Assembly (NCBI GenBank): GCA_011947345.1
Contig: JAAVTG010000425.1
Span: forward strand, 36,850-100,849
Source: Phytophthora quininea
Lineage: Eukaryota > Oomycota > Peronosporomycetes > Peronosporales > Peronosporaceae
Reading direction: 5' to 3'
Length of the DNA: 64,000 nucleotides
In this document: positions 30,921-42,370 of the stretch, one piece after another
How positions within the stretch are numbered: the stretch's first letter is position 1
How the letters are laid out: each line of letters starts with the position of its first letter
Position numbers and translations under genes: made by a program
The notes under the pieces: model-generated
Databases searched by the model: none
What the model was told of the DNA's origin: nothing
What the model saw: the letters and a program-made list of their open reading frames with translations, nothing else

Positions 30921-31740
30921 AATGGATTGGGATTGTGTGATTGCCGATATTGTCAATCACAATACCTGATTGTGGCAAGATCGGCAATCACAATCACGGA
31001 TTTTCCCCTCGGTCCTATCAGGTTTTACTGCTGTTAGAGTCGCAGAGGGAAATTGCTGACCTCCTGGACGAAATGACCGCGCTTGATGTCATCACTAATA
31101 AACTCCAGCGCAACGACATGACTGTGGCCACTGTTCGCGGCGTTTTTGACATTGTGCTAGACGACTACGATGGCATGGAGAAGTATCTTGCCCCGGATGC
31201 GGATATCGTAGAGTCTGGAGCGTTTGAAAGCGGGCTGGCTAAAATTCAAGATGGCGTAGAGACCTCCTTGTTGTGAAACGAGCGAAAGGCTTTGCATCGC
31301 CTCACTACAACCTCACTGGATCCGGACCAATCACCAGCAGCTCCTGTTGAGACAGCTAGAGCAAGGTCAAAACGGAAGCGCGCCACTGATGCTCTGGATG
31401 AAAAGCTCAAGAAAAATCACGCCAACGCAAGGGACCGCAGTCGAAGTTTATCGACGCAACCTGGATTCCTGCGACCTCCGTAGTTGCTGAGCGCTTTTTC
31501 TCGACCGTTAAAAGCACTGTCGGGTATTTGAGGAAGTGCCTGAGTCACGAAAACCTCGAGATGATCATGTACTTGAAGCTGGACTGGGACTTAGTGACTC
31601 TTGCGGACGTGTCGAAGGCCATTGAGCGAGCCAAACACATTAGTGATGCAGTACTTGTGGAATAGATTGCAATACCCAGGTCGGAGATTGAAGAGATTGC
31701 AATCATTGATTGTTCCAGATCGAAGGAGTCAATCAATAAA
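30921..31740 (+). pseudogene. Second hAT transposase relic
   Basis: Pieces on the plus strand give a central hAT segment (MTALDVITNKLQRNDMTVAT, about 31070-31130) and the C-terminal dimerisation region WIPATSVVAERFFSTVKSTV...LMIMYLK-type (about 31465-31600, ending in a stop near 31665). The 5' side begins with ATTG-rich sequence forming a near-perfect inverted repeat (30931-30948 with 30980-30995). ATTG-rich DNA also follows the stop. It is unrelated in sequence to the hAT element at 24.9-28.1 kb. Confidence 0.7.
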
Positions 31741-31744
31741 AATC

Positions 31745-32414
31745 TAGGGCCTGTTCTGCAGACACGTATTATGGCTGATCGGGCTTCTTTCAGATGATAT
31801 TAAAGCTTTAGCTGATCGATCGATTGGGTTCGGTTCTGTCGGATGCTAGCCACCACGACAGAAATTGCCACGATGTTTTGCGGATTGGATGATGAAGGTC
31901 GGTCCTACCTGGGTCGAGAGTTCTTCGATGACGACACCGAACAAGCCGAAAGTACGCCGTCCGAAGCAGATGATGCTAGAGGTTTTTCCAATAGCGAATC
32001 TGACGAAAGCGACCGTCACAACTAGAGTCATTTCGAACTAAGATGAAGTGCCCATGCTGGCTTTTGTTTTTGGGGCCCCAAAGCTCGCGACCGCCGTCCA
32101 GAATGCGCTTCTGCAGCAGCGAAATGTCGATGTTCAATTGTCGAGGCACCATGGCAAATTCCTTGGCGACTTCGAAGGGAAGCTTCTGCATCGGCACTTT
32201 GAAGGTCAGACCAACTTCATACTTGAATATACTGCATTGTTATTATATTGTAAGCTCTACCACATCTGACAGTGCGTTTTAGATGACTGCTGATCTCCAC
32301 CAGGCGTGTTCTGCCGACAGAATAGCTGATCGATCAATCAGCCAAACGCTTCTGCTTGGGATTATGTCGTTTTCAGACTGGTTGGTAAGGCTGGTTTGCA
32401 GAACAGGCCCCTAT
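31745..32414. mobile_element. Non-autonomous TIR element of 670 bp (hAT-like ends)
   Basis: Left end TAGGGCCTGTTCTGCA (31745-31760) and right end TGCAGAACAGGCCCCTA (32398-32414) are inverted repeats with one indel. Subterminal GCTGATCGATCRAT motifs also lie on both sides (about 31811 and 32326). The interior has only short frames, e.g. an acidic 60-codon frame at 31843-32025. No target duplication could be confirmed. Confidence 0.65.
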
Positions 32415-32940
32415 AGACGGACCCCTGGCGACTCGCTGCTTACGCCGCTGTGGTACGAAGGTGCCGGCACATGTCGAGGCTTCCCGGGCATTTTACAGAG
32501 ATGGTGGCGCAGGGTGTTGAACGCGTAGCTACTGGCCGATCGCTAACTCGCCTACCAAATAATACAGCGGCTGTCGGGTCAGTATCGAGACGAGATGCAG
32601 AAGAATGGGTGTCGACTTGGAGACCCTCTCCTTGCAGTAAGGCTGGTAGCGCGTTCGAATCACCGAAGACTCGGCATCAGTGAGCGACGGTGAGACCATC
32701 GTTACAACTCCGCTACGAATCGAAGCTTTTCGGTCGGGCAGAATCAAGAAACAGCTCCGACCTGAACGGTGCGACCGTCCTCTTGATACCGTCGGTAGGA
32801 AACCACTGTTTCAGTAAGCAACATTGTGCCTTTTGCTTCTGGAAAGAGAGCCGTCATGATCCAGCTCTTATCGTTGTCGTGGTCCTCCCAATGACAAGGA
32901 CACGCGATCCGACGCAGGGGAATAGCTAGCTAGATGTCCG
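32415..32940. other. Spacer before the DIRS-like element
   Basis: No gene is supported. It may hold the unrecognised left terminal repeat of the DIRS-like element. Confidence 0.4.
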
Positions 32941-33159
32941 TCGCGATACCAATCCAACTGGGGCTATGGAACTATTTGATCCATTTGTAGATGATGATGT
33001 TTCGCCACAAGAGGACGTGGTAGCACCGGCGGTGGTCGCGCCCCACCTAGACAGAAACGATCTCGAGGGGAGAGTCAACAGTGTGAACGAGGATATGCCC
33101 AACCACAACAACAACAACAATTACAACCCGGTTCTCGCACGGCCCTTGACAAGGACGCC

Positions 33160-34257
33160 TTGATTATAAACAAACTAAGTAACGATCCAGATCTCCTGGA
33201 GCGTTTCCTGGACATTCGAAGAAGCGAGGGTCAGGTGGTCATGGCGAATGATAGACCGGCTACGACGATGAGAGCAGCGGGACCTGAGCCGCCGGCGAAG
33301 CGCCCAAAGAGTTATCCGAGCTCAAAATATGCATTCATCCCTCAGCAGGATCAGCAGTACGTGCACGATCGAATTACTTCGGAGAACACAGAGGTAAGTC
33401 GCCTTATGCCTTTATTAGTGGCCTGGTTCGGTCCGACGCTGTGAAATTCAAGGCGCTACCTGGAGTCTGTACCAGAGTATTTGAAATCCGCTTTGGCTCA
33501 AAGGTCTTTCCATCCGACACTTCGCCCGATTCGCTCCCGATGAACGGATCACGTGGTTGCAGTCAGGAGGATCCAATTTTGACAATCTGTCTGCCACCGC
33601 GAAGTTCGAAATGGCCACACCAGCCACGTGCATTGACGACGTCGTGGATTCTACACGCGTCTTTCTTACTTACGCACGGGAACATTGCCGCATCGAGTTA
33701 ATCGAGCTTGTGGAGTCAATTCTCCAGTTTATCGAGGAGACACTGAAGCGTGTCACGTGGGACACCATTGAGCTTCCGTCGATTGTGTATTGGGTCAACG
33801 ACGTACTTGAAGACTTTCGAGACACTATTGCGTCCGACGGAGATGTCAAGCAAGTGCTGCTGCGGTGTTCAACGGAGGATCGCCTCCTGCGAGATTTAAT
33901 GTTTGTGAAAGTGCACCGTCAAGTGGACGCACTCCGGAGTAACAAGTCATCGACCACAACCAGTGGTTTAGAGGATAAAACATCGGCGGCACGCCAGGCG
34001 AGACAGCCACGAGAGAGCACCAATCGATTCGGACGCATGCCTAAGTTGGTACTTAAACGGCTCCCAGTACAACGTGATCCAGCTACTGGCGAAAACAAAA
34101 CACTCTGCATGAGGTTCCTGTCGAATGCAGGTTGCCAGAAGTCGATGGCAGTTGCCCAAGTGATCGCGGTCATTTTGTACCGAAGAAACTCCCGGACCTC
34201 GTAAAAACGGAGATCAAGAAGAGATTTGGTGGCATCAAGGCCGAGTATCAGCAGTTG
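33160..34257 (+). pseudogene. DIRS gag-like protein
   Basis: Low-complexity N-terminal part (33160-33444), then an alpha-helical region (33557-34130) ending in a putative zinc knuckle: CMRFLSNAGC followed, after a frameshift near 34140, by GSCPSDRGHF. The stop at about 34257 follows KRFGGIKAEYQQL. Frames change at about 33440-33560 and 34140. Confidence 0.6.
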
Positions 34258-34472
34258 TGACTCCTTACGGGTGGATCGGACGCGCGTCTACCTACGTATA
34301 CTAGAACAGCGCGACACACACAGCGCCATGAGCGACGCCAACACAACAAAAATGATTGCCGCGGCGATGAATTGGTGCATTGCAGCATTGACGGCTCTGA
34401 AGGTGGTGCACAGAGGCACTCAACACGTTTTCATGTCGATTCGTCGGCCCCCTCAAACTCAATACGGTCACT

Positions 34473-36600
34473 ATGGACGCAACTAAAGTCTTTCCCCAGT
34501 TAGCAGCAATGAATGGTCGATCACCGGAGTCGACTGCTGATTATACTGCGGGCTATGCGGGCTACAGTCGTCCCATGGTGCACCAAGGAGACAATCAACT
34601 TATAACGTACACGGGCGGCAAAGGGTCTTCCCCGAGTTCGATGTATCTGCCGTTCATAACTCGACGGCAGGTACGTCAGAAACTACGGGCCATGCGGGCC
34701 GTCGCCCAACGTGCGTCAGGGACTATGGTTCCAACTTCGTAACAGATAGCAACACGAGGACCTTCCTCCATCGGGATTCTGACGGTTGTACCGACAGAAT
34801 TCAAGATGCGAGCCACGCGGGTCGTTGCAGATCAAGTGCACGTCATAACGTCACTGATAGTCTCATCTCGCTGTCTCAACAATCGGCACTCAAAATCCAA
34901 GCGGCGTTGGAAAAAGATTTACTTATTGATGAATGTCGGATTTCGGTTTCTCACCGCGAACGGGGTTTCATGCGCTCACAACGAGGTCATGAGTCCGCTT
35001 ATACGATCGACAAGACTGCGTGTTCGTCGCTGTCTTCGATTATTCGCGGCAACCAAATGAGTGTTGAAGAGGCTGCGCGATTTTTTCGTGGCGAAGGAAT
35101 AGGAGACGGACGGCCAAACAAAGCGCTTGACCCCGGCGACTACGGTTCGTGCTTGAGGGATACCCTCATCTCGACCTGCTCGTTAGAATTGCACAGACCG
35201 GAGTTGATGTATGCTGGAAGAACGGCCCTGCACCCAAGCGGCCACCTCCGAAGAATCACGGGTCGTGTCGACGGTATTTACGTGCAGTCACAAAAAGTCT
35301 TCGAGATGGCCAAGACTCGGGTCAGTATATGATCGTAGACGCTGATATTTTGGATCAGTGGCCCGATGTTGTGTGCAGCCCCTCGGTGCGGTGGAGAAGA
35401 AAGACACAGATCCATCAGAAGAAGTTCGCACCATTCACGACTTGTCGTTTCCGAAGAACAACTCTGTGAATGCTGCTTTTGTCACGGAATCAGTTCCGAA
35501 ACTTCGCTACGAGTCGGTCGTCACCATCGCTCGTCGAATAGAGCGGTCGGCTGAGGCTGGTCATGCAGGGCGCATTCGGATTTTAAAAGGCGATGTGAAA
35601 GGTGCCTTTCGACATTTGAGAACACGAGCGAATCAAGTGTTTCGAATGGCTGCCTATGTGCCCGAACTTCGCATTCTGATCATAGACATGGCTGCACCGT
35701 TTGGCTGGTCGGCCGCACCACCATGCTGCGCTTTGTTTAGCAGAGCAATATCTTTGCTGATGGGGAATAATTCTCCATCTTCTGTGTCAGAGTCTTCGGA
35801 TCTTGAGCCATTTTTCCCATATGAATGGGTAGACGACCATGTATTGGTAAAACCCGATGTCGACAATCGTCTGGAGCTTGCGGAAGCAACACTTCGACAT
35901 GCCATGTTGGGTGTGTTGGGTCCTCGTTCCATCAACGAGTCCAAGTTCTCAGACTGGGAGTCAGAGCTGGTAGCGCTCGGGTTGAGGTGGAACACTGAGC
36001 AGCGAACCGTGTCAATTCCACAAGAAAAATCACGAAAGCCCGGAATCGTGTGGTAGCATTGACGAAGCGCGGAACGTCTACAAAAACCGAGTTATATAAG
36101 CTGCTGGGGTCACTTCGTCACGTTGCAAACTGCCTGCTCACGGCGAAGCCTTTTTACCAGAGATTGCAATCGCAATGTAACTCCGCGCCACGTTTTGGCA
36201 GTGTTCAACTCTCTCATGGATCCAAGGACGATCTAGGCTGGTTTCAGCAAATCTTGGATCACGGCTGCCTTGCAGAGCTGCCATTGTCAATGTTTGGAGT
36301 CCTTCCTGCACCGCAAGTGGAATTGTATATGGATGCATCAAACCTGGGTCTCGCCGTTCTGGATCCGGCATGCGATTCGTTTCTTCAGATCCGGTTTGAC
36401 GCGGAGGAGACAGCACGTTTTGGTCAAGGCAGTTCCAAGGGTGCTGAGTTCTCAATAAATGTCAGGGACCATCTCTGTATGGCGGTGGCTCTGTGGACGT
36501 GGGGTGCAAAGTGGCATCACCAAGCTGCTGGCTGAGCCATTCACGTAAGATGTTGGAGCGACAACGCAGCGGCTGTATCGTGGTGCAATCGCGTACACTC
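34473..36600 (+). pseudogene. DIRS reverse transcriptase/RNase H
   Basis: Upstream part 34473-35332 is in changing frames. The RT core at 35358-36056 contains RILKGDVKGAFRHL (catalytic Asp of motif A), a GWSAAPP block, and YEWVDDHVLV (the xxDD box of motif C). RNase H begins with LYMDASNLGLAVLD (about 36325) and continues as VRCWSDNAAAVSWCNR (about 36547-36597). At least three frame breaks. Confidence 0.75.
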
Positions 36601-36703
36601 ACGCAATAATTACAGCTAGGAAATTAATCGAGCCATTGGTCTTGCTGAGGCAAATTTCAACCAACGAGTATCAGCCGGTCATATCTCGGGCTCGACAAAT
36701 TTC

Positions 36704-37798
36704 ATGGCTGATTCTGCTTCTAGGGTGTGGGCTGAACCAGAACTATCACGGTGGACTAACTTTTCCTTGTCCTGGATGCAGACACAAGTGCCGTCGGAAT
36801 GCAAAAAATTTTACATGAACTTCTCGAGTCGCTTCAATCCAAGTCGTTGGCCACTTCATCCGAAAAACAGTATGCTAGTACGTGGTCGCAGTGATCAAAG
36901 TGGTGTGAACGACTGCAATTTTCCAAATGGTTGCCTGAAGAACCTCAAAAACACTCCTATCAGCTTGCCTTATTCGCTACCTACTGCTGGTGATTTGGGT
37001 GGAGCAACACTGGAATCGGAAACGCTGCCTCCACCATGCTTGCAAAAATTAGCCACGTGTCGTGGCATCATCGGAGAACGCTCGGATACAGTGTCGGCCT
37101 CCTCCCCGGCCATCAGCTTGCAATTACCGGCATGCGGCGCTCCGATCCCCGCCCAATCCAAAATCCCCCATTACGCCAGAGATCCTCAAGTGCCTGCACA
37201 AGCACCTCAATTTCGAAGACGCCCAGCACCGGGTCATCTGGGGGCTTCGGTGCTGGGCTTCTTCTTTCTTTTAAGAAGATCGGAATATCTGGCTCAAGGC
37301 TCAGTGGTGCAGACGTACGCGATTCAGAGATCGGATGTTAAGTTCCTCGACAAGAGTGGACAAGAAGCCAAGTCACTGCAGAATGCCATGGAGGTGGTGA
37401 TACAATTTCGGGGAAGCAAGTCCGACCAGTTTGGCTTGGGAGCCAGAAGATCAATGGCGCGCTCGGGCTGTAGCTGGTGCTGCCCAGTGTTAGCGGCGTG
37501 GTTCCTATCCAGCTACCACAAGTCGCTTGGAATCGGCCCTGATAATTTATTGTGCAAAATCGACGCAAACCATAACTTGCAAGTGCGGGAATTGGTCAAA
37601 GAAGCCAAGACGGCGGCGAAACTGGCAGGACATGATCCCGAAAATTACGGCTCTCACTCTCTTCGTAGCGGCGGTGCGACGGCTCTCTGTCGCGATACCC
37701 AGGGTGTTTTTCGAAAGGAAAGTTTGCTAATGAGCAAAACCAAAGAGAAACTCGGCGACGGAAGGCTGCTCCTTCACCGTGCCTCGAACATGCAATAG
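36704..37798 (+). pseudogene. DIRS tyrosine recombinase
   Basis: Starts with the end of the RNase H (MADSASRVW). It then has the recombinase features GFFFLLRRSEYL (catalytic Arg I region, about 37255-37290), an FRGSKSDQ segment, and GSHSLRSGGATAL (the HxLR box, about 37648-37686). The expected catalytic Tyr segment (GRW...Y) is not seen in this frame before the stop, probably because of a frameshift near 37700-37760. Confidence 0.75.
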
Positions 37799-37900
37799 TG
37801 AGCGCGTGCCAGCGCCCACTGAAGACTCATGCAGCGTGCCTCAAGTCCATCCAGACCTCGTGGCACAATCACGCCGCCATCGGTTGGCACTGAGGCGTGC

Positions 37901-38457
37901 GCCCAACTCCGTCATTGGCCATGCTAGCTTCCGACGTGACCACAGCTTGAACATTTTGAACAGAGGTCGTAATCGGCGACACTCTCTTCAACGCTGGATT
38001 TGACAGCCTCGCGGTTAAGTTGTTCGGGCGGTGGCGATCAGATGCAGTTAAGCGGTACACACGAATCAGTTCCCAACTGACCGCACGAATGGCGCCAGCA
38101 ATGCTTCCAAAGTCTACCCTGCAGCCAAGTCAATGGGCATTCCCCACGCCACACCCTGGTCGTGGAGGGGCTACAATCTAGACTTCTTCATTTGTGCCAG
38201 TCCGCACGCCCCCGCAATGAAAGCGACTACGACTGAAATTTGTGCTTCTGTGGCGCCAAAAAATCGGCTCTTGACGAGCATAGGTGGCCGTAAGCCCATT
38301 CTAACAGCACTGCAAAGTTGTTCTCCCAGTCACCTACAAATGTAGTTGTAGTGAGGAAAATGATCGTGTAGCAGAAAAATACACCGATTACGAACCAGCC
38401 AGTCTTTTCGCATGGCTTCCTTATGCGCTTTCAACTTATTCTGCTCTGGAACGTGTT
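37901..38457. other. Spacer after the DIRS-like element
   Basis: No supported gene. It may include the right terminal repeat of the DIRS-like element. Confidence 0.4.
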
Positions 38458-38922
38458 TCAATCGACCGGGTTGGTTTGCACATCGGCCCAGAAGTATTTT
38501 TCTGCACTTTGTGGGCCCGCCCCCATGAGAATGTCTTCAATCTCCATCAAAATGGAACCATGAATCCCTCTGCGGCGGACCTCCACATTGGTTTCACCGT
38601 GCTCGCCAGTTTCCTCTAACACATACTGCTCTTTGTCGTGTTCATCGCGCGACTTGTACAAGCGCAAATACTTCGAACAATCTTCGTGGGAGACACATTG
38701 GTAAATACGGGTGCCGTGTCCGTATTTCCCGTAGTTGTACCGGTAGTTGTAAAACGACTCGTCGTGAACGTCAATGCCAATCTTGGCCTCCTTAAAGCTG
38801 CTGAAAACGTCACAGACATCAAAGCGTCGAGACAGGTGGCTATCGCCTTCACAGAACGCATCGCCTTCTTCATCAGACGAACCGAAAAAGTCGCTGGCGC
38901 TGTCGTCGTTATCACTGCTCAT
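38458..38922 (-). pseudogene. MULE-type transposase N-terminal fragment
   Basis: An acidic Ser/Asp-rich start (MSSDNDDSASDFFGSSDEEG) is followed by a small domain, FSSFKEAKIGIDVHDESFYN...RIYQCVSHEDCSKYLRLYKS. It resembles the zinc-binding N-terminal domain that precedes MULE transposases in oomycetes. The frame ends before any DDE core. The ATG at 38922 is preferred over the upstream one at 38991 because the acidic start is typical. Confidence 0.5.
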
Positions 38923-39094
38923 TGAGAGAGCGAATTCTCCAGTGAAGTGGACCAAAATGCACATCGACAAAAGATGGTTGGTGGTGGTCATACTCGAAGA
39001 TCATCCATTCACTGTCTACTCGAACATCACCATCTTGTGCTAGCTGTTACTCTAACCGCAGCCTTTTTCACAATTACTCGCAAATTGGTCGATC

Positions 39095-39847
39095 TTACTC
39101 TTTGTTAAGGCGCACCCGACGAACGCGAAGATCACTCCGTGGCCTGTGGCGGGAAGTGCAGCACATCAGCGTCAAGCGGACGCAGGCGGTTGACCGACAC
39201 CGTCGTCTCGCAACCGTAGTCCAGGAAGCGCACACGAGCAGGTCCACCCGGGTGCACGTATTCCACCTTGGCGCAGTTCAAGCGGAGCCGCTGCTATCAT
39301 CGAACAGACGAGCACAGACGGCGTTCCGTAGCACTTCAAAAGCCTTGCCGGCCAGGCTGTGGGTACGCGTGAATGCCTTCATTTTTCTTCATCGGCGGCG
39401 CAGTTGCGGTCGGCGACGTTCTGGATGTACAAGTGCGTGTCGTTCATAATTTCCGAGAGCTTGACACAAGGGAGAACATCGTCCATGGTCTTGACTTGCT
39501 TGGCCTCAGCACCTTCGCCTGGCCCACTGTTTCGTTCGAGGCCCAGTGCTTCTTCTTCTAAGACTTAGCACAATGCTCCGCTCGCTGCAGAACATTGCCA
39601 AGAGTAGTTCTTCCACTCTGAAATAATCCACCCACGCCAGACCTTCGTCCAATAGACGCACACCAAAGTTGCGCTCGTCGTCGTGAACGGCCTTGTCCCT
39701 GTCGGCCAGCACGACGAACATGGGCCCAATGGTATTACCACCATGGTCCATGTCCTCGATCTCCACCATCACCTCACGTTGTATCACATTGCTCTTTGTA
39801 AACAGCTTGGCCTCTTCGCCCAAAGGCTCCGCAGGCGACACGATCAC
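39095..39847 (-). pseudogene. SND1: Tudor-SN (SND1/p100) C-terminal fragment
   Basis: Read on the minus strand in several frames, the order is as follows. First, a staphylococcal-nuclease-like end (EPLGEEAKLFTKSNVIQREV...EIEDMDHGGNTIG...NFGVRLLDEGLAWVDYF). Next, a Tudor N-part (NDTHLYIQNVADRNCAADEE, about 39420-39450). Last, the Tudor core (VEYVHPGGPARVRFLDYGCE...VNRLRPLDADVLHFP, about 39150-39270). This is the SN4-Tudor order of Tudor-SN, an RNA-binding RISC/splicing cofactor. The first three SN domains are absent and there are several frame breaks, so it is a truncated copy, perhaps captured by a transposon. Confidence 0.78.
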
Positions 39848-40521
39848 ACCTTATGCTCCATGACGACTTTGTTGGGGAGTATGTGGAGTATGGATCAGAC
39901 GACCAAGCTCAGCCGACAACAACAACGACGCTGCCGCCATACCAGCGCCGCGTCAACAAGCAATCTACATCATCGGCTGCGTAATCGCGGCAACTACATA
40001 ATCTGCACAAACGGTTGGTGCAGCGGGTTCCGGTAGCGTTTGAGATCGGTCCACTGTGGGTCCGGTCCATTGAGGCCCTGGCACGTGTTCCAAATTCCGA
40101 AAAGCCATATGTTTCTTCGGAACAGATAACTGGTCAGCACAGTCTCGAGTTCTGTGATGCCTTGTCGTGCACAACAGCATTGTCAGCGACGATAACAACC
40201 TGAAAGTGAAGAATTGCGCGGCAGGCATGTCAACAGCTTTGGCTGCGTACTGCCATTCCTCTGCAATGATCCGACGGATTGTCCGTTCCGCTGAATTCGA
40301 GTCATCCGACGGATTGTCCATTCCGCTGTTTTGTTTGCAGTGCACGATTTCACCGCTCACCGATCCACCAGTTTGAACCGTCAAATGTAGTCAAGACCGA
40401 GAGCATCAAAAGCAAACGTGTATTTAGTTGTAGAGGAGACAACCTGCCTTGCTGAACTACAACGTTTTTACTGGAAATCCGTGTTGCCCGCCAAACACTC
40501 CTGGACAAAGTAGAATCTACA
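39848..40521. other. Spacer with an unrecognised minus-strand frame
   Basis: A 139-codon frame at 39965-40384 (-) has no recognisable domain. A 25-bp direct repeat (ATCCGACGGATTGTCC(G/A)TTCCGCTG) occurs at 40269-40293 and 40304-40328. Confidence 0.4.
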
Positions 40522-41345
40522 CTAGTTATCCATGCCGCAGTACATCGTTGCGGCGTTCGGGTTCGTGGCCAGCAGTTGAATAAACCGGAAACGTGCAGCC
40601 ACCCCAATCGTGCTCGCTAGCTGGTCCTTGAACTCTTTGATTGCAACGTCGGACCGCGAAAGTTTGCATATACGATCACCCTCTCGACGAGCTGCACTAG
40701 TGTCCGCAAGCGTCTTGTGAGCAACAGCAAGCTCCAAGATGGCCTCAGTCATCTTCTCCCCGTGCTCTTGTGGCGCTTAGAACAACCGTCGTTGTTGTCG
40801 CCTTCCTAAGACGGACTGAGCGATGCTCGGCGACCACGGCTGCGGCAGCAAGATCCATTACCCGCCGATTCTTCCGTCTCTTCTTCCTCGTCGCTAGCTT
40901 CGCCAGAGCTACCATCTTCATCATCGCCACTCGGATTGTCGGCGGATACGTTCTCGTCGTTGAAGGCATCGACGTTGGCGTCGTTCGGGCTGACAGGCGA
41001 CAGCAATTGCGAATTTTGCGACGCCAAGTGAGATGGGTACTCTCCAGTAGCAGACGTACCAGAAAATATTTCGTCGAGCTCGTCGAACATGACCAGACCG
41101 CGTGATCTAAATTCTTTAGCTTGAGGGTGTTCTGCAACGTAGGTGTCCCACATAGACTGTGATGCCGTTGGGAGCTGGGATCTTGAGTCCCATCCGAACC
41201 CACTGTTGTTCTTGATATCCGAGCACACCTTGTGCTTTTTTTTAGGTCATCGAGCTTGCTCTGCAATTGCTTGCGACTCATAGATTCTCCTTCCAGCTGG
41301 TTGCAGTTAAAATCTCGCTCAATCCGCGTCCATACGTTTTTTTAA
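40522..41345 (-). pseudogene. Myb/SANT-like DNA-binding protein of PIF/Harbinger type (one homopolymer shift)
   Basis: The N-terminal Myb/SANT-like domain reads WTRIERDFN...MSRKQLQSKLDDLKK, and after the frame break HKVCSDIKNNSGFGWDS. It is followed by MWDTYVAEHPQAKEFRSRG and FDELDEIFSGTSATG. Then come an acidic linker and a C-terminal segment (EFKDQLASTIGVAARFRFIQLL...AATMYCGMDN). This is the standard form of the second protein of PIF/Harbinger transposons, which helps the transposase bind DNA. The frame breaks at an 8-T run on the plus strand (about 41236-41243); nine would keep the frame. No Harbinger nuclease is found beside it. Confidence 0.7.
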
Positions 41346-41643
41346 TTGTGCCTTCGTAGGAAGCGCCTATACGCCGAACTTGGTCCACGACAGCAAGTAT
41401 GAGGCAGATGGAGCGCTCGACGGCCGGCTAAGCTTGCTGTCCAGCCCAGTGCCGTCATCCTGGGCAAGTCCATGTGTGGTCTGGACGCTCTTTTGGTCAA
41501 GATCATCATGGTGGCGCCCGCAAGCCAGCTGCCTAGCTCCGAGAGGTCACGACGGCATCGAAGAGACTGCTACTGACCGACGTCGCCCGTAAAAGCAAGT
41601 GCTAGTACAAAATGCTCAACTACGTGTATTAAAATAAGAACAA
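41346..41643. other. Short spacer
   Basis: No supported gene. Confidence 0.4.
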
Positions 41644-42370
41644 CTAACACTTGGGGTGTTTTCTGGACTTGCGCGTCCTCAAATAGCTCGCCTTGGTGTA
41701 CGAAAGTTTGGGACACAACTCGCATAGGTACTCGCCCTTGCTAGAGCCTTCCAGCTTTCGCTTGAGTCTATTTGCCTGTCCTTTGGGGTTTTCCAGACAG
41801 TAATACCGGTGCTTTCGAAGAGCAGGCCCCTTTTCCATCCTGATCTTGCAAAACTGGCACATTCCGTGGGGTGGTAGAACATTCTGCACAATATCGGGAG
41901 TCCATTTGACACCCTCGTATTGCATGTAACAGTGAACCCTGTAATTCTTCATCTTGTAGGCCATTCCGTTGTGCACTAGATCACCTCCAAATAAAATACA
42001 AAACCGCAGCAGGGATATCAACCTGAGTGGCCTTCGAGGCTTCCTTCATTTCCATGCAGCCAACATAAACACGAAGACTGGAGCCGCTTTGAAGCGCGAA
42101 CACCATGCTTCCCGGAACACGGTCAGATTGCAGTCGCCGGGTCTTCGCTAGGTCGTTTTCCCTGTCGTCTTGATGCGCCTCCTGCTCTTCTCCACCTGCC
42201 TCCGATAACATAAACGAGAACACTCCTGGAATCCATCCTGGGTGCACCACGGATGTCAGCACTAGCAAAGCCTTCTTCAGCTCCCTTAACGACGACGACA
42301 TGTTTTTTTCCATCCACTCGAGACTACAGGCGAAAGACGTCATCACCCAGGCCCACCTTGTTGATAACAC
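41644..42370 (-). pseudogene. Unknown transposon-associated protein with HxG...R motif and C2H2-like zinc finger
   Basis: Two minus-strand frames overlap near 41990-42020 and look like one protein. The first part (42370-41981) includes GSSLRVYVGCMEMKE. The second contains GGDLVHNGMAYKMKNYRVHCY, where His and Arg are spaced as in the distal His and Arg of 2-oxoglutarate oxygenases. It then has CQFCKIRMEKGPALRKHRYYC and CELCPKLSYTKASYLRTRKSRKH, two C2H2/CCHC-like fingers. I cannot name the family. The oxygenase idea is an inference from spacing only. Confidence 0.4.

Larger units (their letters stand above)
32941..37900 (+). mobile_element. DIRS-like tyrosine-recombinase retrotransposon (decayed)
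   Basis: On the plus strand, in order: a gag-like part with a Cys/His knuckle, a reverse transcriptase, an RNase H with SDNAAAVSWCNR and AGHISGSTNFMADSASR, and a lambda-integrase-type domain. RT-RNaseH followed by a tyrosine recombinase, with no aspartic protease or DDE integrase, is diagnostic of the DIRS group. Termini were not found, so the limits are those of the coding remnants. Confidence 0.8.

Noticed and set aside
32560..32670. Possible tRNA or SINE: B-box-like GTTCGAATC at 32653-32661
   Set aside because: No convincing A box, acceptor stem or anticodon arm could be folded around it.
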